NCBI GenBank assembly: GCA_937864895.1
Contig: CALMDF010000495.1
Coordinates: 1-9,029, forward strand
From: an uncultured Holophagales bacterium
Lineage (GTDB): Bacteria; Acidobacteriota; Thermoanaerobaculia; UBA5066
Direction of reading: 5' to 3'
DNA length: 9,029 nucleotides
Made by a program: the position numbers and the translations under genes. Shown in pieces: positions 1 to 6,674 of the stretch; the stretch's first letter is position 1; every line of letters begins with the position of its first letter. The notes beneath the pieces were generated by a model. That model had not been told where the DNA came from. It made no database searches and worked only from the letters and a program-made list of their open reading frames with translations.

Positions 1-1450
1 GCGCCGGGACGGTCCAGCCGGGCGGCTCGTCGTACTTGAGGGCGTCCTCGAGCCTCACGGCCTCGCGGAGCTTCGCGATCGCCTTCTCGTGATCTCCCTT
101 CCGGTAGGCGATCTCGCCGTCGAGGAAGGGGAGGGTGCCCGCGAGGACGTCGGCCGCCGCGTTCGAGCCCCAGTAGAACTCCTTCGGCACCTTCGGGAGC
201 GCGGCGGCGAGGGCGGCGCGCTCCTTCTCCGCCTCGGCGACCTGCCCGAGGGCGGCGTGGGCGACGCCGCGGAGGAAATGCCTGTGCGCGGCGGACACGG
301 GGAGCCCCTCCGGGGGCGCCTTCGCCTCCAGGATCTCCTTCCAGAGACCGAACCGCTTCTGCGCCTCTCCCACGACGGTGAGGAAGGCGTCCGCGAAGGC
401 CGCGTTCTCCTTCACGAACCCGGGATCGAGACCCGCGACGACGCCCTTCGCCGTCGCGAGGGCCACGTCGCGCCGCCCCTCCATCATCGCGGTGTAGGCG
501 AGGAAGTGGGCGTTGTGGGCCATGTAGATCCGGTAGAAGCCGATCTCGGAGCTCCGCGACTGGTACTTCCGGTCCGCGGCGATAGCGCGCTCGTTCGCCT
601 CGGCCGCCGCCCGCCAGCGGCCCGTCCTCACGTCGATGTGCGAGGGCATGTGGACGAGGTGGCTCGAGTCGGGGACGAGGGCCCGGAGCCGGTCGGCGGA
701 CGCCGCGGCCTGTTCCGGCCGCGGCGAGGCCTCCAGCGCGTGGATCGTCAGGTGGAGCGCGCCCGGGTGGTCCGGGGCGAGCTTCCTCGCCGTCTCGAGC
801 GCGGCGAGGACCTCTGCGGTTCCGGGCTGCGGCTTGCCGTCCTTCGTCCACTGGTCCCAGGGCCGGGTGTCCATGAGCGCCTCGGCGGCGAGGGTCGCGA
901 CGTCCGCGTCCGCCGGGAAGCGTTCGCGGACCTTCAGCATCGCCCTTGCGAAGGCGGCGTCGAGAGGGGCCCGGTCGGTCGGCGGGGGCCAGGCGTAACG
1001 GGCACCGAGGGCCTCGATGAGCGCCTTCTCGACCTCGCTCGCCCCCGCGGCGAGGGAGCGGGCTTTCTGGAGCGCTTCCCAGGCCTTCTTCGACTGCCCC
1101 TCGCTCATCGCCGGGTTGTTGATGTGAGGACCGTTGACGAGGGCGATTCCCCAGTGGGCCATGGCGAGGGCCGGATCCAGGCGGGCGGCCTCGGCGAAGG
1201 CCCGCTCGGCTTCTTCGTGGTTGAAGGCGAACGACCAGACGAGGCCCTGGTCGAAGGCGCCCTGGGCCTCTGTCGACCGGGTGGAGACCGGGCGCGAGTA
1301 GGAGCCCAGGTCGAACGGGCGCCAGGTCGAGGTCTCGACGTCTTCCGGGATCGAGGCCGCGGAGGAGGGGGAGGGAGCGGCGACGGAGATCGACAGGACC
1401 GGAAACAGCACGACCAGTGTCGTCGCGAGGGACGGGCGAGGGAGCTTCAT
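1..1450 (-). CDS. Exported TPR-repeat protein, 3' end missing
   Basis: I translated this by hand on the minus strand from the ATG at 1450-1448. The frame is open to the window edge, giving 483 codons without a stop, so the C-terminus is missing. The ATG is preceded by a good ribosome binding site (GGGAGGT, 1461-1455, 4 bases away). Residues 1-32 look like a secretory signal peptide: KLPR, then a hydrophobic core, then an Ala/Ser-rich exit region. A helical TPR-type repeat lies around residues 60-100 with the signature MAHWGIAL from Met97. A second motif, HMPSHIDVRTGRW, starts near residue 267. Another TPR-like unit (GEIAYRKGDHEKAIAKLREA) lies near residue 445. The MAHWG and HMPSH signatures recur in large uncharacterised TPR proteins of environmental bacteria. 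The role is probably periplasmic protein-protein interaction; no catalytic motif is visible. It lies 95 bases downstream of the E1 beta gene on the same strand, with its own binding site and possibly its own promoter. Confidence 0.85.
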   Translation of the reverse strand, partial: MKLPRPSLATTLVVLFPVLSISVAAPSPSSAASIPEDVETSTWRPFDLGSYSRPVSTRSTEAQGAFDQGLVWSFAFNHEEAERAFAEAARLDPALAMAHWGIALVNGPHINNPAMSEGQSKKAWEALQKARSLAAGASEVEKALIEALGARYAWPPPTDRAPLDAAFARAMLKVRERFPADADVATLAAEALMDTRPWDQWTKDGKPQPGTAEVLAALETARKLAPDHPGALHLTIHALEASPRPEQAAASADRLRALVPDSSHLVHMPSHIDVRTGRWRAAAEANERAIAADRKYQSRSSEIGFYRIYMAHNAHFLAYTAMMEGRRDVALATAKGVVAGLDPGFVKENAAFADAFLTVVGEAQKRFGLWKEILEAKAPPEGLPVSAAHRHFLRGVAHAALGQVAEAEKERAALAAALPKVPKEFYWGSNAAADVLAGTLPFLDGEIAYRKGDHEKAIAKLREAVRLEDALKYDEPPGWTVPA

Positions 1451-1545
1451 GGGGACCTCCCAACGAGATAATTTCTCAGAATCTGGGTCGCGCCTTTTCT
1501 CCCGTCAACCCTTCACGGGCGGTTCGGGTGAAAAACGAGCCCCGC
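1451..1545 (-). promoter_or_regulatory. Spacer between E1 beta and TPR gene, possible weak promoter
   Basis: This spacer is less GC-rich than its surroundings, notably the block at 1465-1483. Read on the minus strand it has a TTGACG hexamer (1508-1503) resembling a -35 box, but the hexamer 17 bases further on (CAGATT) matches the -10 consensus at only three positions. AATTAT at 1473-1468 is a better -10 but has no partner. A 5-bp inverted repeat (TTCAC/GTGAA, 1512-1532) is too weak and lacks a T-run placed to act as a terminator. The TPR gene may therefore be read through from the E1 genes or have its own promoter. Confidence 0.3.
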
Positions 1546-2526
1546 TCAGGCGGTCGCCAGGGAGAGAGTCCTCGCGACGGCGCCCCGCGCCGCTTCGGCA
1601 ATGGCGTCGGCCTGCGGCACGAACGCCTGCTCGAGGACCCAGCTCGAGGCTGCCGGGGCGTCGGGGCCGGCCAGGCGGACGATCGGGGTCCTGAGGGAGG
1701 CGAACGCCTCTTCGGCCACCGTCGCCGCGATCTCGGCCCCGACCCCGCAGGTCCGGCTCGCCTCGTGGACGACGACGAGGCGGCCCGTCTTCCTGACGGA
1801 GGCGAGGACGGCCTCCTCGTCCCACGGCTTGAGCGAGCGGAGGTCGACGACCTCGGCGGAGATGCCCTCGGCGGCGAGCGTCTCCGCGGCCGCGACGCAG
1901 CCGTGGACCGTCTTGGCGTAGGAGACGAGGGTGACGTCGGACCCGGGCCGCCGGATCGCGGCCTTGCCGAGCGGAACGAGGTGATCGCCGTCGGGGACCT
2001 CGCCCGGGGTGTGGAGGAGCGCGACGTCGAGGAAGAAGAGGACCGGGTTGTCGTCGCGGATGGACGACTTCATGAGGCCCTTGAAGTCCGCCGCCGTCGA
2101 GGGCATGACGACCTTGAGACCGGGGCTGTGGACGAACCAGGCCTCGACGTTGTGGTTGTGCTGCGCTCCGACGCCCCAGCCGGCGCCCGTCATGGCCATC
2201 GCGACCATCGGGAAGGAGAACTGCCCGCCGGAGAGGAAGCGGAGCTTGCCGGCGCTGTTGACGATCTCCTCCATCGAGAACGTCAGGAAGGGGGCGAAGA
2301 GGAGGTCGACGACGGGGCGGAGGCCCGTGGCGGCCGCGCCGGCCGCGGTTCCCGCGATGATCCCCTCGGCGAGCGGCGTGTTCCTCACGCGCGCGGCGCC
2401 GAACTCCGCGACGAGGTCGTGGCGCTTGGTGGCGATCCCCTCTCCGAAGGCGAGGACGGTCGCGTCGCGGCGCATCTCCTCGGCGAGGGCTTCTCCGATG
2501 GCGTCGTAGGGGGTGATCGTTCTCAT
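1546..2526 (-). CDS. 2-oxo acid/acetoin dehydrogenase E1 component, beta subunit
   Basis: The 326-residue product has the usual length for the beta subunit of heterotetrameric E1 (pyruvate, branched-chain 2-oxo acid or acetoin dehydrogenase). This cytoplasmic enzyme uses thiamine diphosphate to decarboxylate a 2-oxo acid (or cleave acetoin) and passes the acyl group to lipoyl-E2. Visible landmarks are the cofactor-activating Glu54 in NTPLAEG, LRFLSGGQ (residues 95-102), GAQHNHNVEAW with the conserved His123, GLKVVMPST (136-144), VVDLRSLKPWD (226-236) and the C-terminal transketolase-type segment HEASRTCGVGAEIA (254-267). The start is fixed by GAAGGA (2540-2535), 8 bases before ATG 2526. The frame is open further upstream, but that part lies over the alpha gene and is a shadow. 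Only 14 bases separate it from the alpha stop, so the two are surely one operon. Substrate cannot be read from sequence; NHN replaces the commoner SQS after the histidine. Confidence 0.93.
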   Translation of the reverse strand: MRTITPYDAIGEALAEEMRRDATVLAFGEGIATKRHDLVAEFGAARVRNTPLAEGIIAGTAAGAAATGLRPVVDLLFAPFLTFSMEEIVNSAGKLRFLSGGQFSFPMVAMAMTGAGWGVGAQHNHNVEAWFVHSPGLKVVMPSTAADFKGLMKSSIRDDNPVLFFLDVALLHTPGEVPDGDHLVPLGKAAIRRPGSDVTLVSYAKTVHGCVAAAETLAAEGISAEVVDLRSLKPWDEEAVLASVRKTGRLVVVHEASRTCGVGAEIAATVAEEAFASLRTPIVRLAGPDAPAASSWVLEQAFVPQADAIAEAARGAVARTLSLATA

Positions 2527-2540
2527 GGCGTTCGTCCTTC

Positions 2541-3503
2541 TCAGGCGTAGACGTTGGTGGTGAGCTGGTCGAGGGAGGGCCAGGGGGAGCCGGCGGCGAA
2601 GGAGAAGGCGGCGTCCAGGCGCTCGGCGACGCGGCGGTCCATCGCGGCGGCCTCCCCGGTCGTGAGTGCACCGCTCGAGAGGAGGCGCGACCTGAGCGTG
2701 GCGATGGGGTCGCGCGCGCGCCAGGTGGCGAGCTCGTCCTTGTCGACGTAGCCCTGGTCGTCGGGTTCGAAGTGGCCGCGGAGGCGGTAGGTCTTCGTCT
2801 CGAGGAGGAACGGCGTCTTCGTTTCCCGGATCCTCTCGACGGCCTCGGCCGCGGCGGCGAAGACGGCCTCGGCGTCGTTCCCGTCGACGGTCCGGCCCTC
2901 GATGCCGTAGCCGGCGGCGCGGGAGGCGATGTTCTCGGTCAGCATCGTCTCGCGGCGGTGGACGAAGGCCTGCCACTCGTTGTTCTCGCAGACGAAGAGG
3001 ACCGGGAGCTTCCAGACGGCGGCGAGGTTCAGCGCCTCGTGGAAGATCCCCTCGCAGGCGGCGCCGTCGCCGAAGAAGCAGGCGACGACCGCGTCGCTCC
3101 CCTTCATCGAGAGGGAGAGGGCGACCCCCGGCGCCAGGGAGAGCTCGCCCCCGACGATCGTCGACGTGAGGATGACGCCCAGCTCCTTCGCGGAGACGTG
3201 GAGCGTGCCGCTCTTGCCGCCGCAGTAGCCGGTCGAGCGGCCCATGATCTCGGCCATGAGGCGCCCCGGGTCGGCGCCGCGGGCGAGAAGGTGCCCGGCG
3301 CTCCGGTGGTTCGTCAGGATGAGGTCGTCCTCCCGGAGGGCGGCGACGACGCCGACGGCGGACGCCTCCTGCCCCACGCAGGTGCAGGTGCCGGGGGAGC
3401 GCCCCTCGGCGAACGAGGCGGCGCTCCTCTCCTCGAAGGCGCGGATGAGCATCATCTGCTCGAGAAATGCGGCGGGGCCTGGGACGGCGGGGCTCGTCGA
3501 CAT
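2541..3503 (-). CDS. 2-oxo acid/acetoin dehydrogenase E1 component, alpha subunit
   Basis: The 320-residue product is a full-length E1 alpha subunit. The thiamine-diphosphate/magnesium motif is complete: GDG at 145-147 and, about 27 residues on, NN at 174-175 in VCENNEW. Other family features are GQEASAVGV (44-52), NHRSAGHLLARG (65-76, supplying active-site histidines), GRSTGYCGGKSGTLHVS (88-104), and the loop YRLRGHFEPDD (239-249) equivalent to the region phosphorylated in mitochondrial enzymes. The product pairs with the beta subunit encoded 14 bases downstream to form an alpha2beta2 enzyme in the cytoplasm. The ATG at 3503 has AGAGGT (3514-3509) 5 bases upstream. The GYCxGKxGxxH pattern recalls acetoin dehydrogenase and short pyruvate dehydrogenase alpha subunits, but I would not name the substrate. 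No lipoyl-E2 or E3 gene is nearby: the next gene downstream is the TPR gene and the gene upstream is divergent. Confidence 0.94.
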   Translation of the reverse strand: MSTSPAVPGPAAFLEQMMLIRAFEERSAASFAEGRSPGTCTCVGQEASAVGVVAALREDDLILTNHRSAGHLLARGADPGRLMAEIMGRSTGYCGGKSGTLHVSAKELGVILTSTIVGGELSLAPGVALSLSMKGSDAVVACFFGDGAACEGIFHEALNLAAVWKLPVLFVCENNEWQAFVHRRETMLTENIASRAAGYGIEGRTVDGNDAEAVFAAAAEAVERIRETKTPFLLETKTYRLRGHFEPDDQGYVDKDELATWRARDPIATLRSRLLSSGALTTGEAAAMDRRVAERLDAAFSFAAGSPWPSLDQLTTNVYA

Positions 3504-3599
3504 CGTTCACCTCTCGTGCGGCGCGCTGCGCCAGTCGTGGCGGGGTGCTCCCGGCGGCCCCGCGGCCGTAAAGATGCGAGGGGTCCCGCCGGGGCGCCA

Positions 3600-3628
3600 C
3601 CTAAGAATCGACTAACCGATCCTAAGAA
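3600..3628. repeat. Paired CCTAAGAA repeats around an ATCG/CGAT palindrome, candidate operator
   Basis: The octamer CCTAAGAA occurs at 3600-3607 and again at 3621-3628, so the copies are 21 bases apart, about two helical turns. Between them is a dyad, ATCG (3607-3610), six bases, then CGAT (3617-3620). A related CCTAG follows at 3632-3636. This is the AT-richest part of a divergent promoter region, a typical place for a regulator site. No regulator gene is in the window, and two copies of an octamer is modest evidence. Confidence 0.35.
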
Positions 3629-3671
3629 GTTCCTAGTCCGTCAGCGGCCGGAAGGGCCGGACGGCACCGGC

Positions 3672-3680
3672 TGGCATACT
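3672..3680 (+). promoter_or_regulatory. Candidate extended -10 promoter for the binding-protein genes
   Basis: TGGCATACT fits the extended -10 pattern (TGn followed by a TATAAT-like hexamer; CATACT matches four of six). No -35 box is visible at the usual distance, which extended -10 promoters can do without. The hexamer ends 6 bases before the GTG at 3687, so transcription would begin at or next to the start codon and give a leaderless message. That agrees with the absence of a Shine-Dalgarno sequence before this GTG. Confidence 0.35.
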
Positions 3681-3686
3681 CCTTCC

Positions 3687-5156
3687 GTGCGGAGATTCGG
3701 GGGTGTCCTCGTCCTCGCGCTGGCGGCCGCGGCCCCGGCCTGCCGGGAGCGGGTCCTCCCGCTTCGGGTCGCCATCCACAGCGCCCCGCAGAGCTGGGAC
3801 CCGCACCTGCAGAACGAGGTCCTGACGTCGGCGGTCCTCGCGAACGTCTACGACGGGCTGACCGAGTTCGACCGGGAGTCCCGCGTGGGGCCGGCGCTCG
3901 CCTCGGAATGGCGCAACCCCGACGACCGGAGCTGGGTCTTCCGGCTGAGGCCGGGAGTGAAGTTCCACGACGGGAGCCCGCTGACCGCGGAGGATGTCGT
4001 CTTCAGCCTGGACCGGGCCCGGAACCACCCCGGAACGGGGCTCGCGAGCTACCTCGTCGAGGTCGAGACGGTGAAGGCCGTGGACTCTTCGACGGTCGAG
4101 ATCCGCACGCGGCTACCCTTCGCGGCCCTCCTCGCCAAGCTCACCCAGATCGCCGTCGTCCCCCGCGGCTCGCCGGAGAGAATCACGCGGCCGGTCGGGA
4201 CGGGTTCCTATCGCCTGGCAGGCGCCGGCAAGGATTCCATCGAGCTTCTCCCCGTCGCGGACGGCTGGCGGAAGGAGGAGGAGCTCCCGCACCTGACGTT
4301 CGTCGTCGATGGGCGCCCGAGGCGGCGGGTCGAGCTCCTCACCGCCGGCGAGGTCGAGATCGCGGCCGGCCTCGCGGAGGACGCCGTCGAACGGCTGCAG
4401 GGCGCCCCCTGCTGCCGGGTGGAGGCCGTTCCGGGCTCGACGGTCGAGTACCTGCTGCTCTCGGCGATCGTGCCCCAGTTCCGGGACCGACGCGTGAGGC
4501 AGGCGATCGACCTCGCGATCGACAGGCCCGCCTGGATCGCGAATGCTCACCGCGGGCTCGGCCAGCCCGCAGGCCAGCTCGTCGTCCCGGGAGTCTTCGG
4601 CTTCGCCCCCGACCTCAGGGCGACCCAGCGCGACGTCCCGCGCGCCCGCAGGCTCCTCGCCGAAGCGGGCTACCCGGACGGCTTCGACGTCGTCCTCGAA
4701 TACCGGCCGGGACGACGCGGGCACGTCATCGCGGCGCAGCTCGCCGAGGCCGGAATCCGCGTGGAGCCCCGCGAGACCCCCTGGAACGAGCTCCACCCCC
4801 GGGTGAGGCGGGGCGAGGTGGGGTTCTACCTCGGGGGCGTCGTCTCCGCGACGGCCGAGGCGAGCGACGTGCTCGACGGGTTCGTCCACACGAGGGACGA
4901 GGCGCGGGGCTACGGCATGACGAACCACTCCCGCTACTCGAACCCGAAGGCCGACGCGCTCATCGAGTCCGCGGCGTCGTCGCTCGGGATGACCCGCCGC
5001 CGGGAGCTCCTCCAGGAGGCGATGCGCGTCGTCATGTCGGACCTCCACTTCCTCCCCGTTGCGGGACTCTACGAGGTCTACGGGGTGCGAAACGGGCTGA
5101 GCTTCTCGCCGCGCCTCGACACGAAGCTCCTCGGGCGGGAGATCGGGCGCGACTAG
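3687..5156 (+). CDS. ABC transporter substrate-binding lipoprotein, oligopeptide/dipeptide type (family 5), copy 1
   Basis: The 489-residue product is a solute-binding protein of the SBP_bac_5 (DppA/OppA) family. It would capture peptides, or other ligands such as nickel, sugars or opines, outside the inner membrane for an ABC importer. The GTG start at 3687 is chosen because it yields a signal peptide: VRRF, a hydrophobic run, then Cys19 as lipidation site. The lipobox (APAC) is imperfect because leucine is missing at -3. The longer open frame upstream lies over E1 alpha and is a shadow. Family hallmarks are DPHLQNEVLTSAVLANVYDG near the mature N-terminus, RPGVKFHDGSPLTAEDVVFS around residues 89-108, PVGTGSYRL, RRVRQAIDLAIDR, LLAEAGYPDGFDV and the C-terminal RRELLQEAMRVV. 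Two adjacent cysteines (242-243) are shared with the next gene. The gene starts one base upstream of its paralogue's start-stop junction and is clearly cotranscribed with it. No permease or ATPase gene is present. Family is certain, ligand unknown. Confidence 0.92.
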   Translation: MRRFGGVLVLALAAAAPACRERVLPLRVAIHSAPQSWDPHLQNEVLTSAVLANVYDGLTEFDRESRVGPALASEWRNPDDRSWVFRLRPGVKFHDGSPLTAEDVVFSLDRARNHPGTGLASYLVEVETVKAVDSSTVEIRTRLPFAALLAKLTQIAVVPRGSPERITRPVGTGSYRLAGAGKDSIELLPVADGWRKEEELPHLTFVVDGRPRRRVELLTAGEVEIAAGLAEDAVERLQGAPCCRVEAVPGSTVEYLLLSAIVPQFRDRRVRQAIDLAIDRPAWIANAHRGLGQPAGQLVVPGVFGFAPDLRATQRDVPRARRLLAEAGYPDGFDVVLEYRPGRRGHVIAAQLAEAGIRVEPRETPWNELHPRVRRGEVGFYLGGVVSATAEASDVLDGFVHTRDEARGYGMTNHSRYSNPKADALIESAASSLGMTRRRELLQEAMRVVMSDLHFLPVAGLYEVYGVRNGLSFSPRLDTKLLGREIGRD

Positions 5157-5157
5157 T

Positions 5158-6639
5158 TTGAGGAAGCCCTTCGTATCCCTCTCCCTCGTCCTTGCAGCTG
5201 CTTTCGCGGCTGCTCTCGCCGCCTGCTCGAAGCCGGTCCCTCCCCTGAAGATCGCGATCCACAGCGCCCCGCTCGGCGTGGATCCGCACCTCCACAACGA
5301 GTCCCTGACGTCGGCAGTGCTCGCGAACGTCTACGACGGGCTGACCGAGCTCGACCACGACTTCGGGGTCCGGGCGGCGCTCGCCGCCGGCTGGAGCAAC
5401 CCCGACGAGAAGACCTGGGTCTTCCGGATCCGGCCGGCCGTCGCCTTCCACGACGGCCGGCCCCTGACGGCGGGCGACGTCGTCTTCAGCCTCGAGAGGG
5501 CGCGGCATCACCCGGAATCCGGCCTTGCGAGCTACCTCGTCGAGGTGGAGTCCGTCCGCGAGATCGACCCGCTCACCGTCGAAGTGCGGACGCGGCGCCC
5601 GTTCGCCCCGCTCCTCGCCAAGCTCACGCCCGTGTACATCGTGCCGCGGGGGGCGCCTTCGAGAATCGAGGACCCCGTCGGAACGGGTCCTTACCGGCTG
5701 GTGCAGAGCGGCGGAGAGTTCGTCCGGATGGTCCCCGCCGAGCGCGACTGGCGCGGCGGCCACGCTGGGGCGCCGCTGACGTTCGTGGTCGAGCCGCGGC
5801 CGGACGAGAGGCTCAGGCTGCTTCTCTCGGGCGAGGTGGACGTCGCGGCCGACCTCGACGAGATCGCCGTGAAGGTCCTCGAAAAGGTCGAATGCTGCAG
5901 CGGCCTGGTCCGCCCGGGCTCCGCCGTGGAGTACCTTCACCTCGGCGCGAGCGACCCGAGGTTCAACGACCGGCGCGTGCGCGAGGCCGTGAACCTGGCC
6001 GTCGACCGCGACCGTTACGTCGCCGAGGCCCACGGCGGGCTGGGGCAGGCCGTCGGGCAGATGGCCGTCCCCGGAGTCTTCGGCTACGCGCCGGACGTGC
6101 GGACGCCCCGGCGCGACCCCGTCCGGGCGCGGGCGCTGCTCGCCGAGGCCGGCTACCCGGGCGGCCTGGACGTCGTCCTCGAGCATCGGCCCGGGCGGCG
6201 GGCCGACGTCCTCGCGCGGCAGCTCGCCGAGGCGGGCATCCGCGCCGAGCTCCGCGAGTCGGCCTGGCCCGACCTCTACCGCCGCCTGCGGCGCGGCGAG
6301 GTCGGCTTCTATTTCGGCGGTGTCGTCTCGCCGACGGCCGAGGCGAGCGACGTCCTCGACGGCTACGTCCACACGCGGGACGAGGCGCGCGGGTACGGCG
6401 CCTCGAATCACTCCCGCTATTCCAGCGCGAGGGCCGACGAGCTCATCGAGGCCGCCTCCTCGTCGCTCGACCTCGTGAAGCGGCGGGAGCTGCTCCAGGA
6501 GGCGATGCGCGTCGTCATGGGGGACCTGCGTTTCGTTCCCCTCGCCGGCCTCTACCAGGTGAACGGCGTGCGGCGCGGGGTCGAGTTCCAGCCCCGGGTC
6601 GACCTCAGGCTCCTGGGCCGCGAGATCGTGCGCCGGTAG
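5158..6639 (+). CDS. ABC transporter substrate-binding lipoprotein, oligopeptide/dipeptide type (family 5), copy 2
   Basis: The 493-residue product is a paralogue of the preceding gene: over 149 aligned residues from AIHSAP to YRL I count about 104 identities (near 70%). It begins with TTG at 5158, one base after the TAG of copy 1. No other start codon lies in frame before the signal peptide and no Shine-Dalgarno is at proper distance, so translation probably depends on reinitiation after copy 1. The signal peptide is clear (RKPF, hydrophobic core) and the lipobox LAAC is classic, with Cys23 as lipid anchor. The same landmarks follow: RPAVAFHDGRPLTAGDVVFS, PVGTGPYRL, RRVREAVNLAVDR, LLAEAGYPGGLDV, VSPTAEASDVLDGYVHTRD and RRELLQEAMRVV. 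The adjacent cysteine pair (246-247) is conserved although its flanks differ. Surface-facing middle segments have diverged most, which fits a change of ligand range. Family is certain, ligand unknown. Confidence 0.93.
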   Translation: MRKPFVSLSLVLAAAFAAALAACSKPVPPLKIAIHSAPLGVDPHLHNESLTSAVLANVYDGLTELDHDFGVRAALAAGWSNPDEKTWVFRIRPAVAFHDGRPLTAGDVVFSLERARHHPESGLASYLVEVESVREIDPLTVEVRTRRPFAPLLAKLTPVYIVPRGAPSRIEDPVGTGPYRLVQSGGEFVRMVPAERDWRGGHAGAPLTFVVEPRPDERLRLLLSGEVDVAADLDEIAVKVLEKVECCSGLVRPGSAVEYLHLGASDPRFNDRRVREAVNLAVDRDRYVAEAHGGLGQAVGQMAVPGVFGYAPDVRTPRRDPVRARALLAEAGYPGGLDVVLEHRPGRRADVLARQLAEAGIRAELRESAWPDLYRRLRRGEVGFYFGGVVSPTAEASDVLDGYVHTRDEARGYGASNHSRYSSARADELIEAASSSLDLVKRRELLQEAMRVVMGDLRFVPLAGLYQVNGVRRGVEFQPRVDLRLLGREIVRR

Positions 6640-6656
6640 CGCTGCGCGGGGCCGTC

Positions 6657-6663
6657 GGGAGGT
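6657..6663 (+). promoter_or_regulatory. Ribosome binding site of the acyl-CoA synthetase gene
   Basis: GGGAGGT lies 11 bases before the ATG at 6675, a slightly long spacing. It falls in the 35-base gap after the second binding-protein gene. There is no terminator in the gap, so the synthetase is probably in the same transcript. The site supports ATG 6675 over later in-frame starts. Confidence 0.6.
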
Positions 6664-6674
6664 ACGATCGACCG

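Larger units (their letters stand above)
3504..3686. promoter_or_regulatory. Divergent intergenic region between E1 alpha and the binding-protein genes
   Basis: This 183-base region separates two head-to-head transcription units and must hold promoters for both. The half next to E1 alpha is very GC-rich and contains a small hairpin (CGGCC at 3555-3559 with GGCCG at 3564-3568) that would lie in the E1 leader. The centre (3600-3640) is distinctly AT-richer and carries a repeated motif, listed separately. A second small GC stem (CGGCC 3645-3649, GGCCG 3655-3659) lies before the plus-strand promoter candidate. I found no convincing -35/-10 pair for E1 alpha. Confidence 0.6.
3687..6639 (+). repeat. 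Tandem gene duplication of the binding-protein gene
   Basis: The two coding regions form a head-to-tail duplication with a unit of about 1.47 kb. Nucleotide similarity remains visible, with an exact 30-base match (3837-3866 against 5320-5349) and another of about 27 bases near the 3' ends, in segments coding for NVYDGL and LLQEAMRVVM. No insertion sequence or flanking repeat marks the event. Confidence 0.88.

Noticed and set aside
89..1471. Plus-strand open frame of 460 codons
   Set aside because: It is the shadow of the minus-strand TPR gene, which has a signal peptide, TPR motifs and a ribosome binding site.
1512..1532. Inverted repeat after E1 beta as a terminator
   Set aside because: It has only 5 perfect pairs with an 11-base loop, and no T-run follows on the transcribed side.
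2527..3600. N-terminal extension of E1 beta upstream of ATG 2526
   Set aside because: The extension overlaps the whole E1 alpha gene in another frame and is Arg-rich. ATG 2526 has a good ribosome binding site and gives the standard E1 beta length.
2772..3686. N-terminal extension of binding-protein copy 1 to position 2772
   Set aside because: It lies antisense to E1 alpha. The signal peptide and lipobox begin exactly at GTG 3687.
3670..3688. Sigma-54 promoter (TGGCA...TTGC) before binding-protein copy 1
   Set aside because: TGGCAT is present but the -12 element reads TTCC, so the GC doublet required at fixed spacing is missing.
4113..6411. Long minus-strand open frames opposite the two binding-protein genes (4113-5297 and 5032-6411)
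   Set aside because: The similar antisense frames merely mirror the duplicated plus-strand genes, and the products are charged low-complexity sequence.
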